DNA from: Nitrosomonas sp.
Lineage (GTDB): Bacteria > Pseudomonadota > Gammaproteobacteria > Burkholderiales > Nitrosomonadaceae
Direction of reading: 5' to 3'
NCBI RefSeq assembly: GCF_022842015.1
Contig: NZ_JALHQJ010000002.1
Span: 21,558 to 85,557, forward strand
DNA length: 64,000 bases
This document shows, piece by piece, positions 19,219 through 28,333 of the stretch (its first letter is position 1; every line of letters starts with the position of its first letter). The position numbers and the translations under genes were made by a program. Below the pieces are notes generated by a model, which was not told where the DNA came from, did not search any database, and worked only from the letters and a program-made list of their open reading frames with translations.

Positions 19219-20025
19219 ATGGGTAATTTAAAGTGTTATCGGATGAGTTTGCAGCGACAACTTTGGACAATGGGTGGACTGTCAGTTGCGGTCATTATAG
19301 CAGCTATGTTGCTGCCGCCCACTCCACAATCCGGCGAATATCACTACTTCGCCGATCAGCGTAGTTTCATTGGCATTCCCAATTTCAACGATGTAATATC
19401 CAATTTGGCTTTTTTGCTTAGTGGTGGCGTGGGTTTGGTGTTCTTGTGGCGAGTTCAGGGAATGACAACGCAAACCACATTTCATAACCGTAAAGAAAGC
19501 TTGCCATACTGGGTGTTGTTTTTCAGCGTAGTTGCTGTCGCATTTGGTTCTATCTATTATCACTGGACGCCAAACATTGATCGTTTGTTGTGGGATCGAA
19601 TACCTATTGTCATGGCTATAGCCGCGTTGCTGTCGGCGACGCTGATCGAACGCGTAAGTTTAACTATAGGTTTAAGAGCGCTACCTTTATTGGTAATTTT
19701 TGCGGTGCTGAGCGTGTTATATTGGTATTGGGCCGAACAGCAAGGCGCGGGGAACCTGAATTTTTATATCGTAATGCAGTTTTATTTGATTCTGTTGATT
19801 GTCTGGATCAGCTTTTGCTTTCCATCGCGCTACAGTCATGGTAACGATGTTTATCAGATTATTGCGTTGTACGCATTTGCGAAGTTTGTGGAACTATTGG
19901 ATGGATCAATTTTTGTTTGGACGGATGGTTGGATTAGCGGACATACGTTAAAACACCTGATTGCTGCGTATGCTGCCTATCGAATTGTGCTGATATTACG
20001 GAAAAGGGTATTGTTGGTAGGGTAA
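19219..20025 (+). CDS. Alkaline ceramidase-like (CREST superfamily) membrane protein
   Basis: A 268-residue protein with about seven membrane helices. It shows the scattered metal-site pattern of the CREST superfamily (alkaline ceramidases, PAQR receptors, Per1): Ser61 in VISNLAF, His115 in YYHW, Asp121/Asp126 shortly after, and a C-terminal HxxxH (His242, His246 in HTLKH). Known members hydrolyse amide bonds of ceramides using zinc. It stands 338 bases before a gene set resembling bacterial ceramide synthesis, so a lipid amidase role is attractive, but activity is inferred. ATG 19243 is an equally possible start; neither has a clear ribosome binding site. Confidence 0.75.
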   Translation: MGNLKCYRMSLQRQLWTMGGLSVAVIIAAMLLPPTPQSGEYHYFADQRSFIGIPNFNDVISNLAFLLSGGVGLVFLWRVQGMTTQTTFHNRKESLPYWVLFFSVVAVAFGSIYYHWTPNIDRLLWDRIPIVMAIAALLSATLIERVSLTIGLRALPLLVIFAVLSVLYWYWAEQQGAGNLNFYIVMQFYLILLIVWISFCFPSRYSHGNDVYQIIALYAFAKFVELLDGSIFVWTDGWISGHTLKHLIAAYAAYRIVLILRKRVLLVG

Positions 20026-20363
20026 TGTGCCAAACAAATAGTTTATATATCAGTCGCTGACTCAGATGAAGTAAAAGTAAAAGAATATTAATACTAATAT
20101 TTATAGTCAATTCTGAAAAACATCTGAGCTTAGCTTTTTGTGCAGCTTCGAAATTCTACTTTGGTATGCATCGAATAAAGGAAGGCTTGATTCAAGTAAA
20201 AGGAAGGAGAAATAGAATTATCGATCAAAGGGAGCAGATGCAGAATGTGATTTGCCCAGAACTCTCATGGCGCAATTTGCGCAAATGTTGTTTTGATACA
20301 ACACCGATCTAATATTGCCTTGACAGGAAAAAGCACCTTATATAAGCTGCTGAGTGGTCAAAT
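20026..20363 (+). other. Intergenic region before the lipid cluster
   Basis: A 338-base AT-rich stretch with no convincing gene. It probably carries the promoter of the acyl-AMP ligase operon near its 3' end; a purine-rich run (aaggaaggagaaa, about 20201-20213) looks like a ribosome binding site but is not followed by a start codon with a useful frame. Confidence 0.4.
20320..20346 (+). promoter_or_regulatory. Candidate sigma-70 promoter
   Basis: A perfect TTGACA at 20320-20325 is followed after 15 bases by TATAAG at 20341-20346. The spacer is shorter than the preferred 17, and the start codon at 20364 would leave a very short leader, so either the promoter is weak or translation of the ligase starts further downstream. 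Confidence 0.35.
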
Positions 20364-22358
20364 ATGACACACTTATATTTGTTAAGCAATGTCAGCGGTA
20401 AGCGTTTGAATGAAAATTTTCCAGCCAGCAAAAATGCATTATTTAAAATTGAATATAAAAATTGGCACGCTCAACCAGAATTTCTTGCAAAGAATGAGCA
20501 AGATGACAAGTACAATTACTTCGAGGGGAAGATCTTGAGTTCGACAATAATCAAGTTGAACGCTCCGCTAACGCAAGCGTTTGATTTTCAGCCTTCAAGC
20601 GAATTGCATCTAACACCGACACCGACACTCAATACGCTAGTTCAGCAGTTAGCTGGTTTTGACACACTAACAAGTGCTTTAGAATATGCAGCAAAGGGTG
20701 TAACGGGGTATAACTTTTATGACGCGAAAGGAAATATTCGTTCTGTTCTGCCATACAAAACACTTAGGCAGAATGCTCGTACTTTAGCTCAGCGTTTGTC
20801 TGGCTTTGATTTGCCCCGTGGTAGCCGGGTGGCGATCATCGCTGATACCTCCCCGGAATTTGTTGAGTTGTTTTTTGCGTGCCGCTATGCTGGGTTAGTT
20901 CCATTTGCAATGCCGGTTCCAGTTAATCTTGGAAGCCATGCGATATATGTTCAGCAATTGAGGGGGATGCTCGAAAGTAGTCAGGCTAGTATTGCACTAG
21001 CTAATATTGATTATATTAATTTTCTTGAAGAAGCTGTAATAGGTGTTGCCAGCATACGCTGGGCAGGGACACCAGGAAAATTAAATGAGTTTCCTGTCAA
21101 TGACGCAGAATTGCAGTTTAATCATCCCGATGAAACTGCGTATTTGCAATTCACGTCGGGTAGTACACGTACTCCGCGAGGTGTAGTTATAACCGAACGG
21201 GCCCTGATGTGTAATTTGCAAGGTATCGTACGTAACGGTTTGGAAATAAAACCTGATGATCGTTCCGCATCGTGGTTGCCTTTTTACCATGATATGGGAT
21301 TGGTTGGACTCGTTCTGGCTCCAATGGTTACGCAGATTTCAGTCGATTATTTAGCAACTAGGGATTTTGCAATTCGTCCGATGCAGTGGTTGCGCCTAAT
21401 TAGCCGAAATCGCTGTACGGTTGCATTCAGCCAACCATTTGGCCTTAAACTATGCACTCTTCGTGTGCGGGAATCTGATCTTAAAGAATTGGATTTAAGT
21501 TGCTGGAGAGCAGCTGGTATAGGTGCAGAAATGATTCGCCCCGATACTTTAAGAAACTTCGCTGAAAAATTTTCATCAGCTGGTTTCGATGCGAATGCTT
21601 TTTTGCCATGCTATGGTCTTGCAGAATCAACACTTGCTGTTACATTTTCAAAAATTAATACAGGATGCAATAGTCTGCAAGTAGATAGTAAGACGCTGAT
21701 TGATAAAAAAATGGCTGCGAGACTGCAGGCTGATGGCCGAAAACAAAATGAATTTGTAAACTGTGGACGTCCATTGCCCGGACATATCGTTAAGATAGTT
21801 GATGAAGATGGACATCAATTATCTGAGATGATGGTTGGTAGTGTGCTGGTGCAAGGTGATAGCGTAATGACTGGCTATTATAATAACCCAGAAGAGACGA
21901 GCAAGGCACTTAAGCCTGGAAACTGGTTGGATACTGGCGATATTGGTTTTCTGTTTGAAGGTGATTTGTTTATAACGGGACGTCGCACCGATGTGATTAT
22001 CGTTAATGGCCGCAATATTCGAGCGCAAGATATCGAAGAGTTGGCTGAGCAGCAACCAGAAGTTAGATCACGAGAGGCGTCTGCATTTGGAATTAATGGT
22101 GAAGATGGTACAACGACTATTGTGCTGGTAATTGAATGCCGGCTAACCTCTCCAACAGAGCGTCAATCGCTGACAACTAGATTGCAGCAACTTGTTTATA
22201 TGGCATTTGGAGTCAATTGTGTTGTTGAACTTGTTCCACCACATACTTTGCCTAGGACTTCATCTGGTAAGCTTTCACGTTTTGCGGCCAGGCAAGGATA
22301 TATTCAAAGAACCAAATTAGTTGATCAATTATCTTTTGTAGAGTCAGGCGACAGATAA
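20364..22358 (+). CDS. Fatty acyl-AMP ligase / acyl-ACP synthetase
   Basis: A 664-residue adenylate-forming enzyme of the fatty acyl-AMP ligase branch. The AMP-binding loop is LQFTSGSTRTPRGV, followed by the YGLAEST block and the hinge DTGDIGF...ITGRRTDVIIVNGRN. Such enzymes activate a fatty acid as acyl-AMP and pass it to an acyl carrier protein. The first 90 or so residues are unusual for the family, whose homology seems to start near LNTLVQQLAGF, so the true start may lie downstream; no clear ribosome binding site marks ATG 20364. Together with the next three genes it matches the acyl-ACP synthetase (AasR-like) of the Caulobacter ceramide locus. Alternative: a polyketide or lipopeptide loading ligase. 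Confidence 0.87.
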   Translation: MTHLYLLSNVSGKRLNENFPASKNALFKIEYKNWHAQPEFLAKNEQDDKYNYFEGKILSSTIIKLNAPLTQAFDFQPSSELHLTPTPTLNTLVQQLAGFDTLTSALEYAAKGVTGYNFYDAKGNIRSVLPYKTLRQNARTLAQRLSGFDLPRGSRVAIIADTSPEFVELFFACRYAGLVPFAMPVPVNLGSHAIYVQQLRGMLESSQASIALANIDYINFLEEAVIGVASIRWAGTPGKLNEFPVNDAELQFNHPDETAYLQFTSGSTRTPRGVVITERALMCNLQGIVRNGLEIKPDDRSASWLPFYHDMGLVGLVLAPMVTQISVDYLATRDFAIRPMQWLRLISRNRCTVAFSQPFGLKLCTLRVRESDLKELDLSCWRAAGIGAEMIRPDTLRNFAEKFSSAGFDANAFLPCYGLAESTLAVTFSKINTGCNSLQVDSKTLIDKKMAARLQADGRKQNEFVNCGRPLPGHIVKIVDEDGHQLSEMMVGSVLVQGDSVMTGYYNNPEETSKALKPGNWLDTGDIGFLFEGDLFITGRRTDVIIVNGRNIRAQDIEELAEQQPEVRSREASAFGINGEDGTTTIVLVIECRLTSPTERQSLTTRLQQLVYMAFGVNCVVELVPPHTLPRTSSGKLSRFAARQGYIQRTKLVDQLSFVESGDR

Positions 22359-22363
22359 AAGGT

Positions 22364-23278
22364 ATGCAAAAATTAGTAGCTGTAACAGGTGCTACTGGTT
22401 TTATTGGCAGCGTACTAATTCAAAGACTAGTTCAAGATGGATGGATAGTTCGTGCACTTGCTCGGGCTATCCGCTTCTCAGATACTGAATCGGTACAGTG
22501 GATCCAAGGTAACTTAGAGGATTTTAATGCGTTGCATCGTCTGGTAGATGGTGTGGCGTGTGTGATTCATTGTGCTGCAACGGTAAGAGGAAGTTCTTTT
22601 CAAGAATTTGAACGCACCAATATTACCGGCACAGAAAATGTCTTGCGTGCCCTCGCTAAACAAAAACAATTTCCCCGTTTTTTACTTATTTCTTCTTTAG
22701 CTGCACGTCAACCAGAGTTATCCTGGTATGCTCAAAGCAAGTATTTATCAGAGCAAAAGCTTATTGAATACTCAAACCAACTGCAATGGATAATCTTTCG
22801 CCCTACAGCTGTTTATGGTCCGGGCGATAAAGAAATGAAACCGCTTTTTCAATCTATGCATCGTGGTTTTTTCCCCGTTGTTGGAAAAATGCAAAATCGA
22901 TTTGGACTAATACATGTATATGATTTGGTTGCAGCTATATGTGTCTGGCTTAATTCTGAAAAACCAATCACTGGAATTTTTGAACTCGACGATGGCACAC
23001 CTGATGGATATAGTTATCAAAGCCTTAAAGTCATAGCTCAGCAAATATGGAAGCGCCCGGTACATTGTATTGCGATTCCAGATCTGCTTATCCGATGTAT
23101 TGCATTAACCAATCTTTGGTTTTCCCGCTTGTTTCAGTACTCCCCCATGCTGACTCCAGGAAAGGTCAATGAATTACAGCATGAAGACTGGGTATGCAAT
23201 AATACTCCCTTGATTAACGTACTGCCTGGTTGGCATCCGAGAATTCGTTTACAAGATGTATTATCTGAAGTAATCTAA
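22364..23278 (+). CDS. NAD-dependent epimerase/reductase, CerR-like
   Basis: A 304-residue extended short-chain dehydrogenase. It has the N-terminal dinucleotide-binding motif GATGFIG (about 8-14) and the catalytic YxxxK (YAQSK) with an upstream Ser pair. By sequence it is only an NAD(P)-dependent epimerase/dehydratase. In Caulobacter the gene at this place of the same cluster encodes CerR, which reduces 3-ketosphinganine or its acylated form; I infer the same role here from position. It starts 5 bases after the ligase gene and is followed by the acyl carrier protein. Confidence 0.85.
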   Translation: MQKLVAVTGATGFIGSVLIQRLVQDGWIVRALARAIRFSDTESVQWIQGNLEDFNALHRLVDGVACVIHCAATVRGSSFQEFERTNITGTENVLRALAKQKQFPRFLLISSLAARQPELSWYAQSKYLSEQKLIEYSNQLQWIIFRPTAVYGPGDKEMKPLFQSMHRGFFPVVGKMQNRFGLIHVYDLVAAICVWLNSEKPITGIFELDDGTPDGYSYQSLKVIAQQIWKRPVHCIAIPDLLIRCIALTNLWFSRLFQYSPMLTPGKVNELQHEDWVCNNTPLINVLPGWHPRIRLQDVLSEVI

Positions 23279-23307
23279 CTTCAAAATTAACTACACTGAA
23301 ATAACCT

Positions 23308-23565
23308 ATGACTGAAAGTAATTATGATGAGATCATGAAGCTGCTTTGTGATCGTCTAAGCGACTTGGCCAATGCTGATGTCTTGATTACCCCTGAAACG
23401 AACTTGATCAACCAATTGTCCATTGATTCCATCAAACTGCTCAATCTGATTATGGAAGTTGAAGATGCTTTTGATATTTCTATTCCTATCAATGTATTAA
23501 CAGATGTTCAAACAGTTCGTGAGTTAGCTGATTTGGTACATAAAATTAAAATAACATCATCATAA
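23308..23565 (+). CDS. Acyl carrier protein of the lipid cluster
   Basis: An 85-residue acyl carrier protein. Ser41 in the motif IDSIKLLNL is the predicted phosphopantetheine attachment site, and the acidic helix EVEDAFDI follows as usual. It differs from housekeeping AcpP (DSLDTVEL), which suggests a dedicated carrier, here most likely for the long acyl chain delivered to the synthase encoded next. Its TAA overlaps the ATG of that gene (TAATG), a sign of translational coupling. Confidence 0.92.
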   Translation: MTESNYDEIMKLLCDRLSDLANADVLITPETNLINQLSIDSIKLLNLIMEVEDAFDISIPINVLTDVQTVRELADLVHKIKITSS

Positions 23566-24758
23566 TGAATTTACTTGAAAAGCTAGATGCTGCCGCTGCA
23601 GCAAGAAAGGCACTATTACCTAATGGAGTGGGAGCTTTTGGTATACCAATCGAAGAGATTTTTTCGGCTACTGAGGCCCGAATTGGGGACCGTCGAGTAC
23701 TTTTAATGGGTACAAATAATTACCTGGGCTTAACTTTCGCTCCTGAATGCATTCGTGCGGCACATGAGGCGATTGATAAAGAAGGAACAGGCACCACCGG
23801 CTCACGGATGGCAAATGGCAGCTATTTTGGCCATCGAGCATTAGAGAGAGAATTTGCCGATTTTTATCAATGTAGCTCAAGTATTGTTTTTACAACCGGT
23901 TATCAAGCGAACTTAGGTACCATCTCTGGTCTGGTTGGTCCAGGCGATACGGTTCTGATTGATGGCGATTCTCATGCAAGTATTTTTGATGGTTGTATTC
24001 TTAGTGGTGCGAATATTATTCGCTTCAAACATAATGATATGGCCGACATGGAAAAACGATTGCGTCGCTTGGGGGATAATATTGAAACCACGCTCATTAT
24101 CGCTGAAGGTATATATAGTATGCTTGGAGATCAGGCGCCTTTAGCCGATATTGTGCAATTGAAAAATAAATATGGTGGTATATTGCTCCTTGATGAAGCT
24201 CATTCACTCGGCGTTTTAGGTAAATCAGGTCAAGGTCTTGTTGAAACAACAGGTTTGTTAAATGAAGTTGATTTTATAACAGGAACTTTTAGCAAAAGCT
24301 TATGCAGTATTGGCGGGTTTTGCGTGAGTAATCACCCTCAACTGGAACAATTGCGGTATGTCAGTCATCCCTATATTTTTACTGCATCGCCATCACCGGC
24401 AACAATTGCCTCAACACGTGCAGCCTTAGAGTTGCTTCGGAAAGGCAGTCATTTGCGTGACAAATTATGGAGCAACTGTCGACAACTCTATGCGCAGCTT
24501 AAAGAAGTAGGCTATCAGCTAGGCCCGGATCCTGGTCCAGTCATTGCTGCTGTTGTTGCAACGCCACAACAAGCACTGCTACTCTGGCAACAATTACTCG
24601 AACATAATATTTATGTAAATCTAATTTTGCCGCCAGCAGCACCCGAAGGTAAATCACTCGTTCGGTGCAGCGTAAATGCTGCTCACACAACGGAAGAAAT
24701 TAGATATGTAGGTGATACTTTTGCAAAACTGTACGGTGCGATAAATATGCAGACATAA
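23565..24758 (+). CDS. spt: Alpha-oxoamine synthase, serine palmitoyltransferase-like
   Basis: A 397-residue PLP enzyme of the alpha-oxoamine synthase family, which condenses an amino acid with an acyl thioester. The PLP Lys is Lys244 in GTFSKSLCSIGG, with LLLDEAHSLG upstream and the substrate-loop region TGTTGSRMANG near 86. The family also holds 8-amino-7-oxononanoate synthase (BioF), glycine C-acetyltransferase and ALA synthase. A neighbouring dedicated ACP, acyl-ACP synthetase and CerR-like reductase, and the lack of other biotin genes, favour serine palmitoyltransferase making 3-ketosphinganine. The symbol rests on this context. Confidence 0.8.
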   Translation: MNLLEKLDAAAAARKALLPNGVGAFGIPIEEIFSATEARIGDRRVLLMGTNNYLGLTFAPECIRAAHEAIDKEGTGTTGSRMANGSYFGHRALEREFADFYQCSSSIVFTTGYQANLGTISGLVGPGDTVLIDGDSHASIFDGCILSGANIIRFKHNDMADMEKRLRRLGDNIETTLIIAEGIYSMLGDQAPLADIVQLKNKYGGILLLDEAHSLGVLGKSGQGLVETTGLLNEVDFITGTFSKSLCSIGGFCVSNHPQLEQLRYVSHPYIFTASPSPATIASTRAALELLRKGSHLRDKLWSNCRQLYAQLKEVGYQLGPDPGPVIAAVVATPQQALLLWQQLLEHNIYVNLILPPAAPEGKSLVRCSVNAAHTTEEIRYVGDTFAKLYGAINMQT

Positions 24759-24896
24759 AGTACTTTCTGGTTTGATGTATTATATTTAGCACGTTTGCCA
24801 ATCTTCAATTGTTAAAGAAGAAGCGGGGAGCAGAACTTGGTTCTTGAATCGCGTACATTGGGTTAGACATACTTAATTCATACTTGAGGTACTACG

Positions 24897-25547
24897 ATGC
24901 AAATAATGCGGGGATTGGTTTTAATATTATTTTCTTTTCTATTGCAAAGTCATGCCCTGGGATTAAGTATTGTGTACGATGGGTTTAGCTGTCTGAGTGC
25001 AGTTGATTCCAATGATCCGACCCCCACTATCACACCGATACAAAGTAAGTTTGAGGTCATTGAAGATGCCGGAGAAGGCATATATCGTTTAAGCCTAACA
25101 GGTGGTATCCCGCGTTTTGTCAATAATAATCAGAATGTGTGTATTGATAGTACAACGGCAATTGGATACTCGGGAATTCCTGCGATTGACGGTTTGCCAC
25201 GCCAACTGGAATTCATTGATGCCACAGCCTATTTTAACGGTAAAGAATTAATGATTGTTATCAGTTCAATGTATACTGACTTGAGCGCGAGAAGCAATCC
25301 ATTTTTGCCTTTTACTACGAGTTCTGTGTTTGCACTTACAAACACGCTCATCATGGAATTTAATCCTAATTTGTCTTCGTTTAGTTTAAAGAAAGTATTG
25401 CGCAATCGAGGATTTACGCAGACTAATGAATCCACAAATTTAATAGCGCCATTCCAAGAAACTGTTTTGCCATCATTTAATGAGACAGCACGAGACAGAC
25501 CCAAGATACTTACTCCAGTATCCAATATAGACTTTTTTTTGCAGTAA
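24897..25547 (+). CDS. Secreted hypothetical protein
   Basis: A 216-residue protein with an N-terminal signal peptide (hydrophobic core LVLILFSFLLQS, cleavage likely after HALG or nearby) and a beta-rich mature part without a domain I recognise. Two Cys in the mature chain (near 33 and 78) could form a disulfide. A ribosome binding site (gaggt) precedes ATG 24897; the gene lies 138 bases after the SPT-like gene on the same strand, so cotranscription is possible but not evident. There is no PEP-CTERM tail or membrane anchor. Function unknown. Confidence 0.6.
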   Translation: MQIMRGLVLILFSFLLQSHALGLSIVYDGFSCLSAVDSNDPTPTITPIQSKFEVIEDAGEGIYRLSLTGGIPRFVNNNQNVCIDSTTAIGYSGIPAIDGLPRQLEFIDATAYFNGKELMIVISSMYTDLSARSNPFLPFTTSSVFALTNTLIMEFNPNLSSFSLKKVLRNRGFTQTNESTNLIAPFQETVLPSFNETARDRPKILTPVSNIDFFLQ

Positions 25548-25682
25548 ATGGCCGTGCAATTTTTCGATCGCAAAGGTGCTGCATCCTGTCCCAGCTAACG
25601 TTGAATTGATAATAAAGTCTCATTATCGAGTGCGGATCAGCGCCCATGCTTTTACAGGTTACGATATCAATAACTTTTAGTC

Positions 25683-27017
25683 TTACAGCAGCTGATTAGC
25701 CAAATTCGCAAGGTTTGATCGTTCGCCTTTTTCCAGTCGCACATGCGCATAAATTTCGTGATGCCTGATTTTGTCGATTAGATAGGACAATCCGTTACTC
25801 TGGGAATCTAGATAAGGAGTATCGATTTGATAAATATCGCCGGTAAAGACAATTTTTGTATTTTCACCTGCGCGCGTGATGATGGTTTTTACCTCATGCG
25901 GCGTGAGATTTTGTGCTTCATCCACAATAAAAAACACATTTGAAATACTGCGCCCGCGGATATAAGCGAGCGGAGTAATTTTCAGTTTCTCTTGATCAAC
26001 GGCATCTGTAATCTGTTTATATTCTTTATCTTTCTCGGTAAACAAACTCTTAATGAATTTTAGATTATCCCACAGCGGTTCCATATAGGGATTAAGTTTT
26101 GAGATAATATCGCCTGGCAAGAAGCCAATATCTTTATTGCTTAAGGGCACAATTGGGCGTGCTAAATATATTTGTTTGAAATGCCTTTTCTGGTCGAGTG
26201 CACCGGCGAGTGCAAGCAATGTTTTTCCTGTCCCTGCAACACCTTGCAAGGTAACGAGTTTGATATTTGGGTTTGTAATCGCATGCAAAGCGAATACTTG
26301 TTCGGCATTTCTGGGGGTAATCCGGAAGGCGGATTCTTTTTCAATACGTTCAATTCGGTGTGTTACAGGATTATAAAACACCAGAACAGAAGCCCGGTTG
26401 TTTTTTAGAATAAAATAATGGTTAGGTATGGGGTTTTGTATGCCTATGTCGGCGGACATACAAAAATTCTGGGTATAAACGCTATCGATAATCTCTTTCG
26501 ATAACCCCTCGATCACGGTTTTACCCGTATACAAAGATTCGAGATCTTTGATTTTTCCGGTTTCAAAATCTTCCGCGGGAATATTCAGGGATTTTGCTTT
26601 GAGTCTTAGGTTGATATCCTTGGATACCAAGACTACTTTTCTTTCCGGATATTCCTGGCCCAGCGAAATTACTACATTTAGAATGCGGTGATCGGCGGTG
26701 TTTTCTCTGAATATCTCGGTAGCGTCCAGCCCGATGGTCTTTTCCTGCATGCATACCTTGAACTGGCCATGATTCGGATAATCAATGGGAATCCAGTTTT
26801 GCAGCGAATGGCTTGCCGACAATTTGTCCATAATCCGTATGAATTCTCTTGCCCCAAAGTTCTTGATGTCATTGCCCTTTTTGAAATGATCAAGTTCTTC
26901 CAGCACGGTAATCGGAATGGCTACATCATTATCTTCAAAGCTGTAAATTGCGTTGTGGTTATATAAGATAACTGAAGTATCGAGAACAAATATTTTCTTT
27001 TTTTGCTTTCTTGGCAT
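25683..27017 (-). CDS. PIN domain-PhoH ATPase (PhoH2-like)
   Basis: A 444-residue fusion of an N-terminal PIN ribonuclease domain (about 5-140; FVLDTSVIL start with its conserved Asp) and a C-terminal PhoH-type P-loop ATPase (about 230-440; Walker A GVAGTGKT, Walker B FFIVDEAQNLTP, followed by FTGDIYQID). PhoH2 proteins are described as RNA helicase/RNases, in some bacteria paired with a small antitoxin-like partner; no such partner is seen upstream. It is a stand-alone gene in the cytoplasm, convergent with the secreted-protein gene. Confidence 0.92.
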   Translation of the reverse strand: MPRKQKKKIFVLDTSVILYNHNAIYSFEDNDVAIPITVLEELDHFKKGNDIKNFGAREFIRIMDKLSASHSLQNWIPIDYPNHGQFKVCMQEKTIGLDATEIFRENTADHRILNVVISLGQEYPERKVVLVSKDINLRLKAKSLNIPAEDFETGKIKDLESLYTGKTVIEGLSKEIIDSVYTQNFCMSADIGIQNPIPNHYFILKNNRASVLVFYNPVTHRIERIEKESAFRITPRNAEQVFALHAITNPNIKLVTLQGVAGTGKTLLALAGALDQKRHFKQIYLARPIVPLSNKDIGFLPGDIISKLNPYMEPLWDNLKFIKSLFTEKDKEYKQITDAVDQEKLKITPLAYIRGRSISNVFFIVDEAQNLTPHEVKTIITRAGENTKIVFTGDIYQIDTPYLDSQSNGLSYLIDKIRHHEIYAHVRLEKGERSNLANLANQLL

Positions 27018-27718
27018 AGGAAATCAAATTAGTAAAAACTATATTGGCAAATATTAGATACTGCTACAAGACGAATTTTGAGACTCGCAAAAGTAATGTA
27101 CCCTGTTTTCTAGAAAGGTGCTACTTTGGTGTAATAGGGAGAGAATAGATATGAACTACTAGAAGTATTCAAGAAAATTTCAGTAGGCTCTTGAATAGTA
27201 TCTGCTTTTTTTATTCGTTTCAGGCGGATGCAGCTCTAATATCATTCTTTGATGTTGAAATACTACGAATTCAGAATGATTTTGAGCATGTGCAAGTTAT
27301 TAGTTCATTTGGAAAGGGATCTCATATGATTTCATTGACTCGGCTATGGTAATTGCACAGTGGATCCGAGACACGGGGTCGATCCATATTTGATTTTGAT
27401 TTACACTCATAGCCCTATATTTTCTATTTAATGTGACTACAAGTTTCTCTATGGGGCTTGGGCTTGTGTATGTGGAAGTCAGCCTGTTCCTGAACCAGAA
27501 ACTTACGCCATGCTGCTGGTCGGGCCTAATCTGATCTGATCTGATTTGGCGAGGACGTTCATGTAGGTCTGTTAAACGTTGGGTATCTAGGAACTGATAA
27601 GTGAAGTAAAATCCGATATGCTCGGATTCGGAAAAGAATTCACCGTCTTTTATTTATTTAATGAGAACTTTGCGCGGCTAGAGTAGTTTTTAGGTGTGGG
27701 CGACGATACAATAATTTT
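27018..27718. other. Gene-poor region with decayed sequence
   Basis: About 700 bases without an intact gene. It holds a PEP-CTERM tail relic (27432-27539), three tandem copies of CTGAT (27531-27545) and AT-rich sequence, and ends at a transposase remnant. It looks like an accumulation site of decayed genes. Confidence 0.55.
27432..27539 (+). pseudogene. PEP-CTERM sorting-tail relic
   Basis: An open stretch between two stops ends in PVPEPETYAMLLVG followed by PNLI and a stop. This is the signature of a PEP-CTERM exosortase sorting tail (VPEPETYAMLLxGLGL...RRR), but the hydrophobic helix is cut short and the basic tail is gone, apparently by a frameshift at the CTGAT repeats. No start codon or body of the protein remains. 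I read it as the last piece of a lost exported protein. Confidence 0.5.
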
Positions 27719-28092
27719 TTGAATCATATCGTTGAGTTAATTGATATGAGTTTTTCAGAGTTTGATGTCATCCGTAGTACTCGCAAAGGAAACTTTCTCA
27801 ATCAAATCGATTACCTGATTGATTGGACACCAATAGAAAAAGCAATCGCTGAACATTATGCCCTCACAACTCATGCCGCCCTGCCTATCCCGGTCTGCTG
27901 CTGTTCAAAATGTTGCTGGTAGGAATCTGGCACGGTGGACTCAGTGATGAATCAGTTGAAGGCATGGCTAATGCGAATCTGAACGTGATGCGGTTTTGGG
28001 GCCTGAGTTTGGAAGGCGATGTTCCGGATCATTCGGTACTGTCTCGTTTCAGGACACGATTAGCACAAGCACATGCCTGGCATACAACCTGA
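27719..28092 (+). pseudogene. IS5-type transposase remnant, frameshifted and truncated
   Basis: Two overlapping frames together give the N-terminal part of a transposase of the IS5-like group: SEFDVIRSTRKGNFLNQIDY in the first (natural start ATG 27746), then, after a frameshift near 27880, YPGLLLFKMLLVGIWHGGLS and DHSVLSRFRTRLAQAHAW in the second. Translating the second frame a little upstream of its ATG restores the usual PAYPGLLLFKM. The C-terminal catalytic part is absent after about 28080. No terminal inverted repeats or target duplication were found. The element cannot move by itself. Confidence 0.8.
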
Positions 28093-28333
28093 AAAGGTTG
28101 TAGTTAATAGGCAGGTACAATTGCTATCATAGGACAAATGCGCTTTCTGTGCCGATAATGATCAATGAAAGTGATTGTTCGCGTGATTTCAGCAAGGAAA
28201 TGACTAAAAATATCGCGATTCTCACAAAAAAATCAGAAATTGTAACGAATTTGATAATTTGTTGAATTTTGCAAAAGCCTCCTAATATAATTTATTGTGA
28301 TTGGCAACATTCTGCGAAGCAAAAAGAAAACCG
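28093..28333. other. Intergenic AT-rich sequence
   Basis: Very AT-rich sequence following the transposase remnant. I see no gene here; with the following 160 bases it forms a 400-base spacer before the SGNH hydrolase gene. Confidence 0.4.

Noticed and set aside
19116..19226. 36-codon frame overlapping the start of the ceramidase-like gene
   Set aside because: No ribosome binding site and no recognisable sequence; likely chance.
28267..28283. Sequence ttttgcaaaagcctcct resembling an insertion-sequence end downstream of the transposase remnant
   Set aside because: No matching inverted copy was found on the left side and no target duplication is visible.
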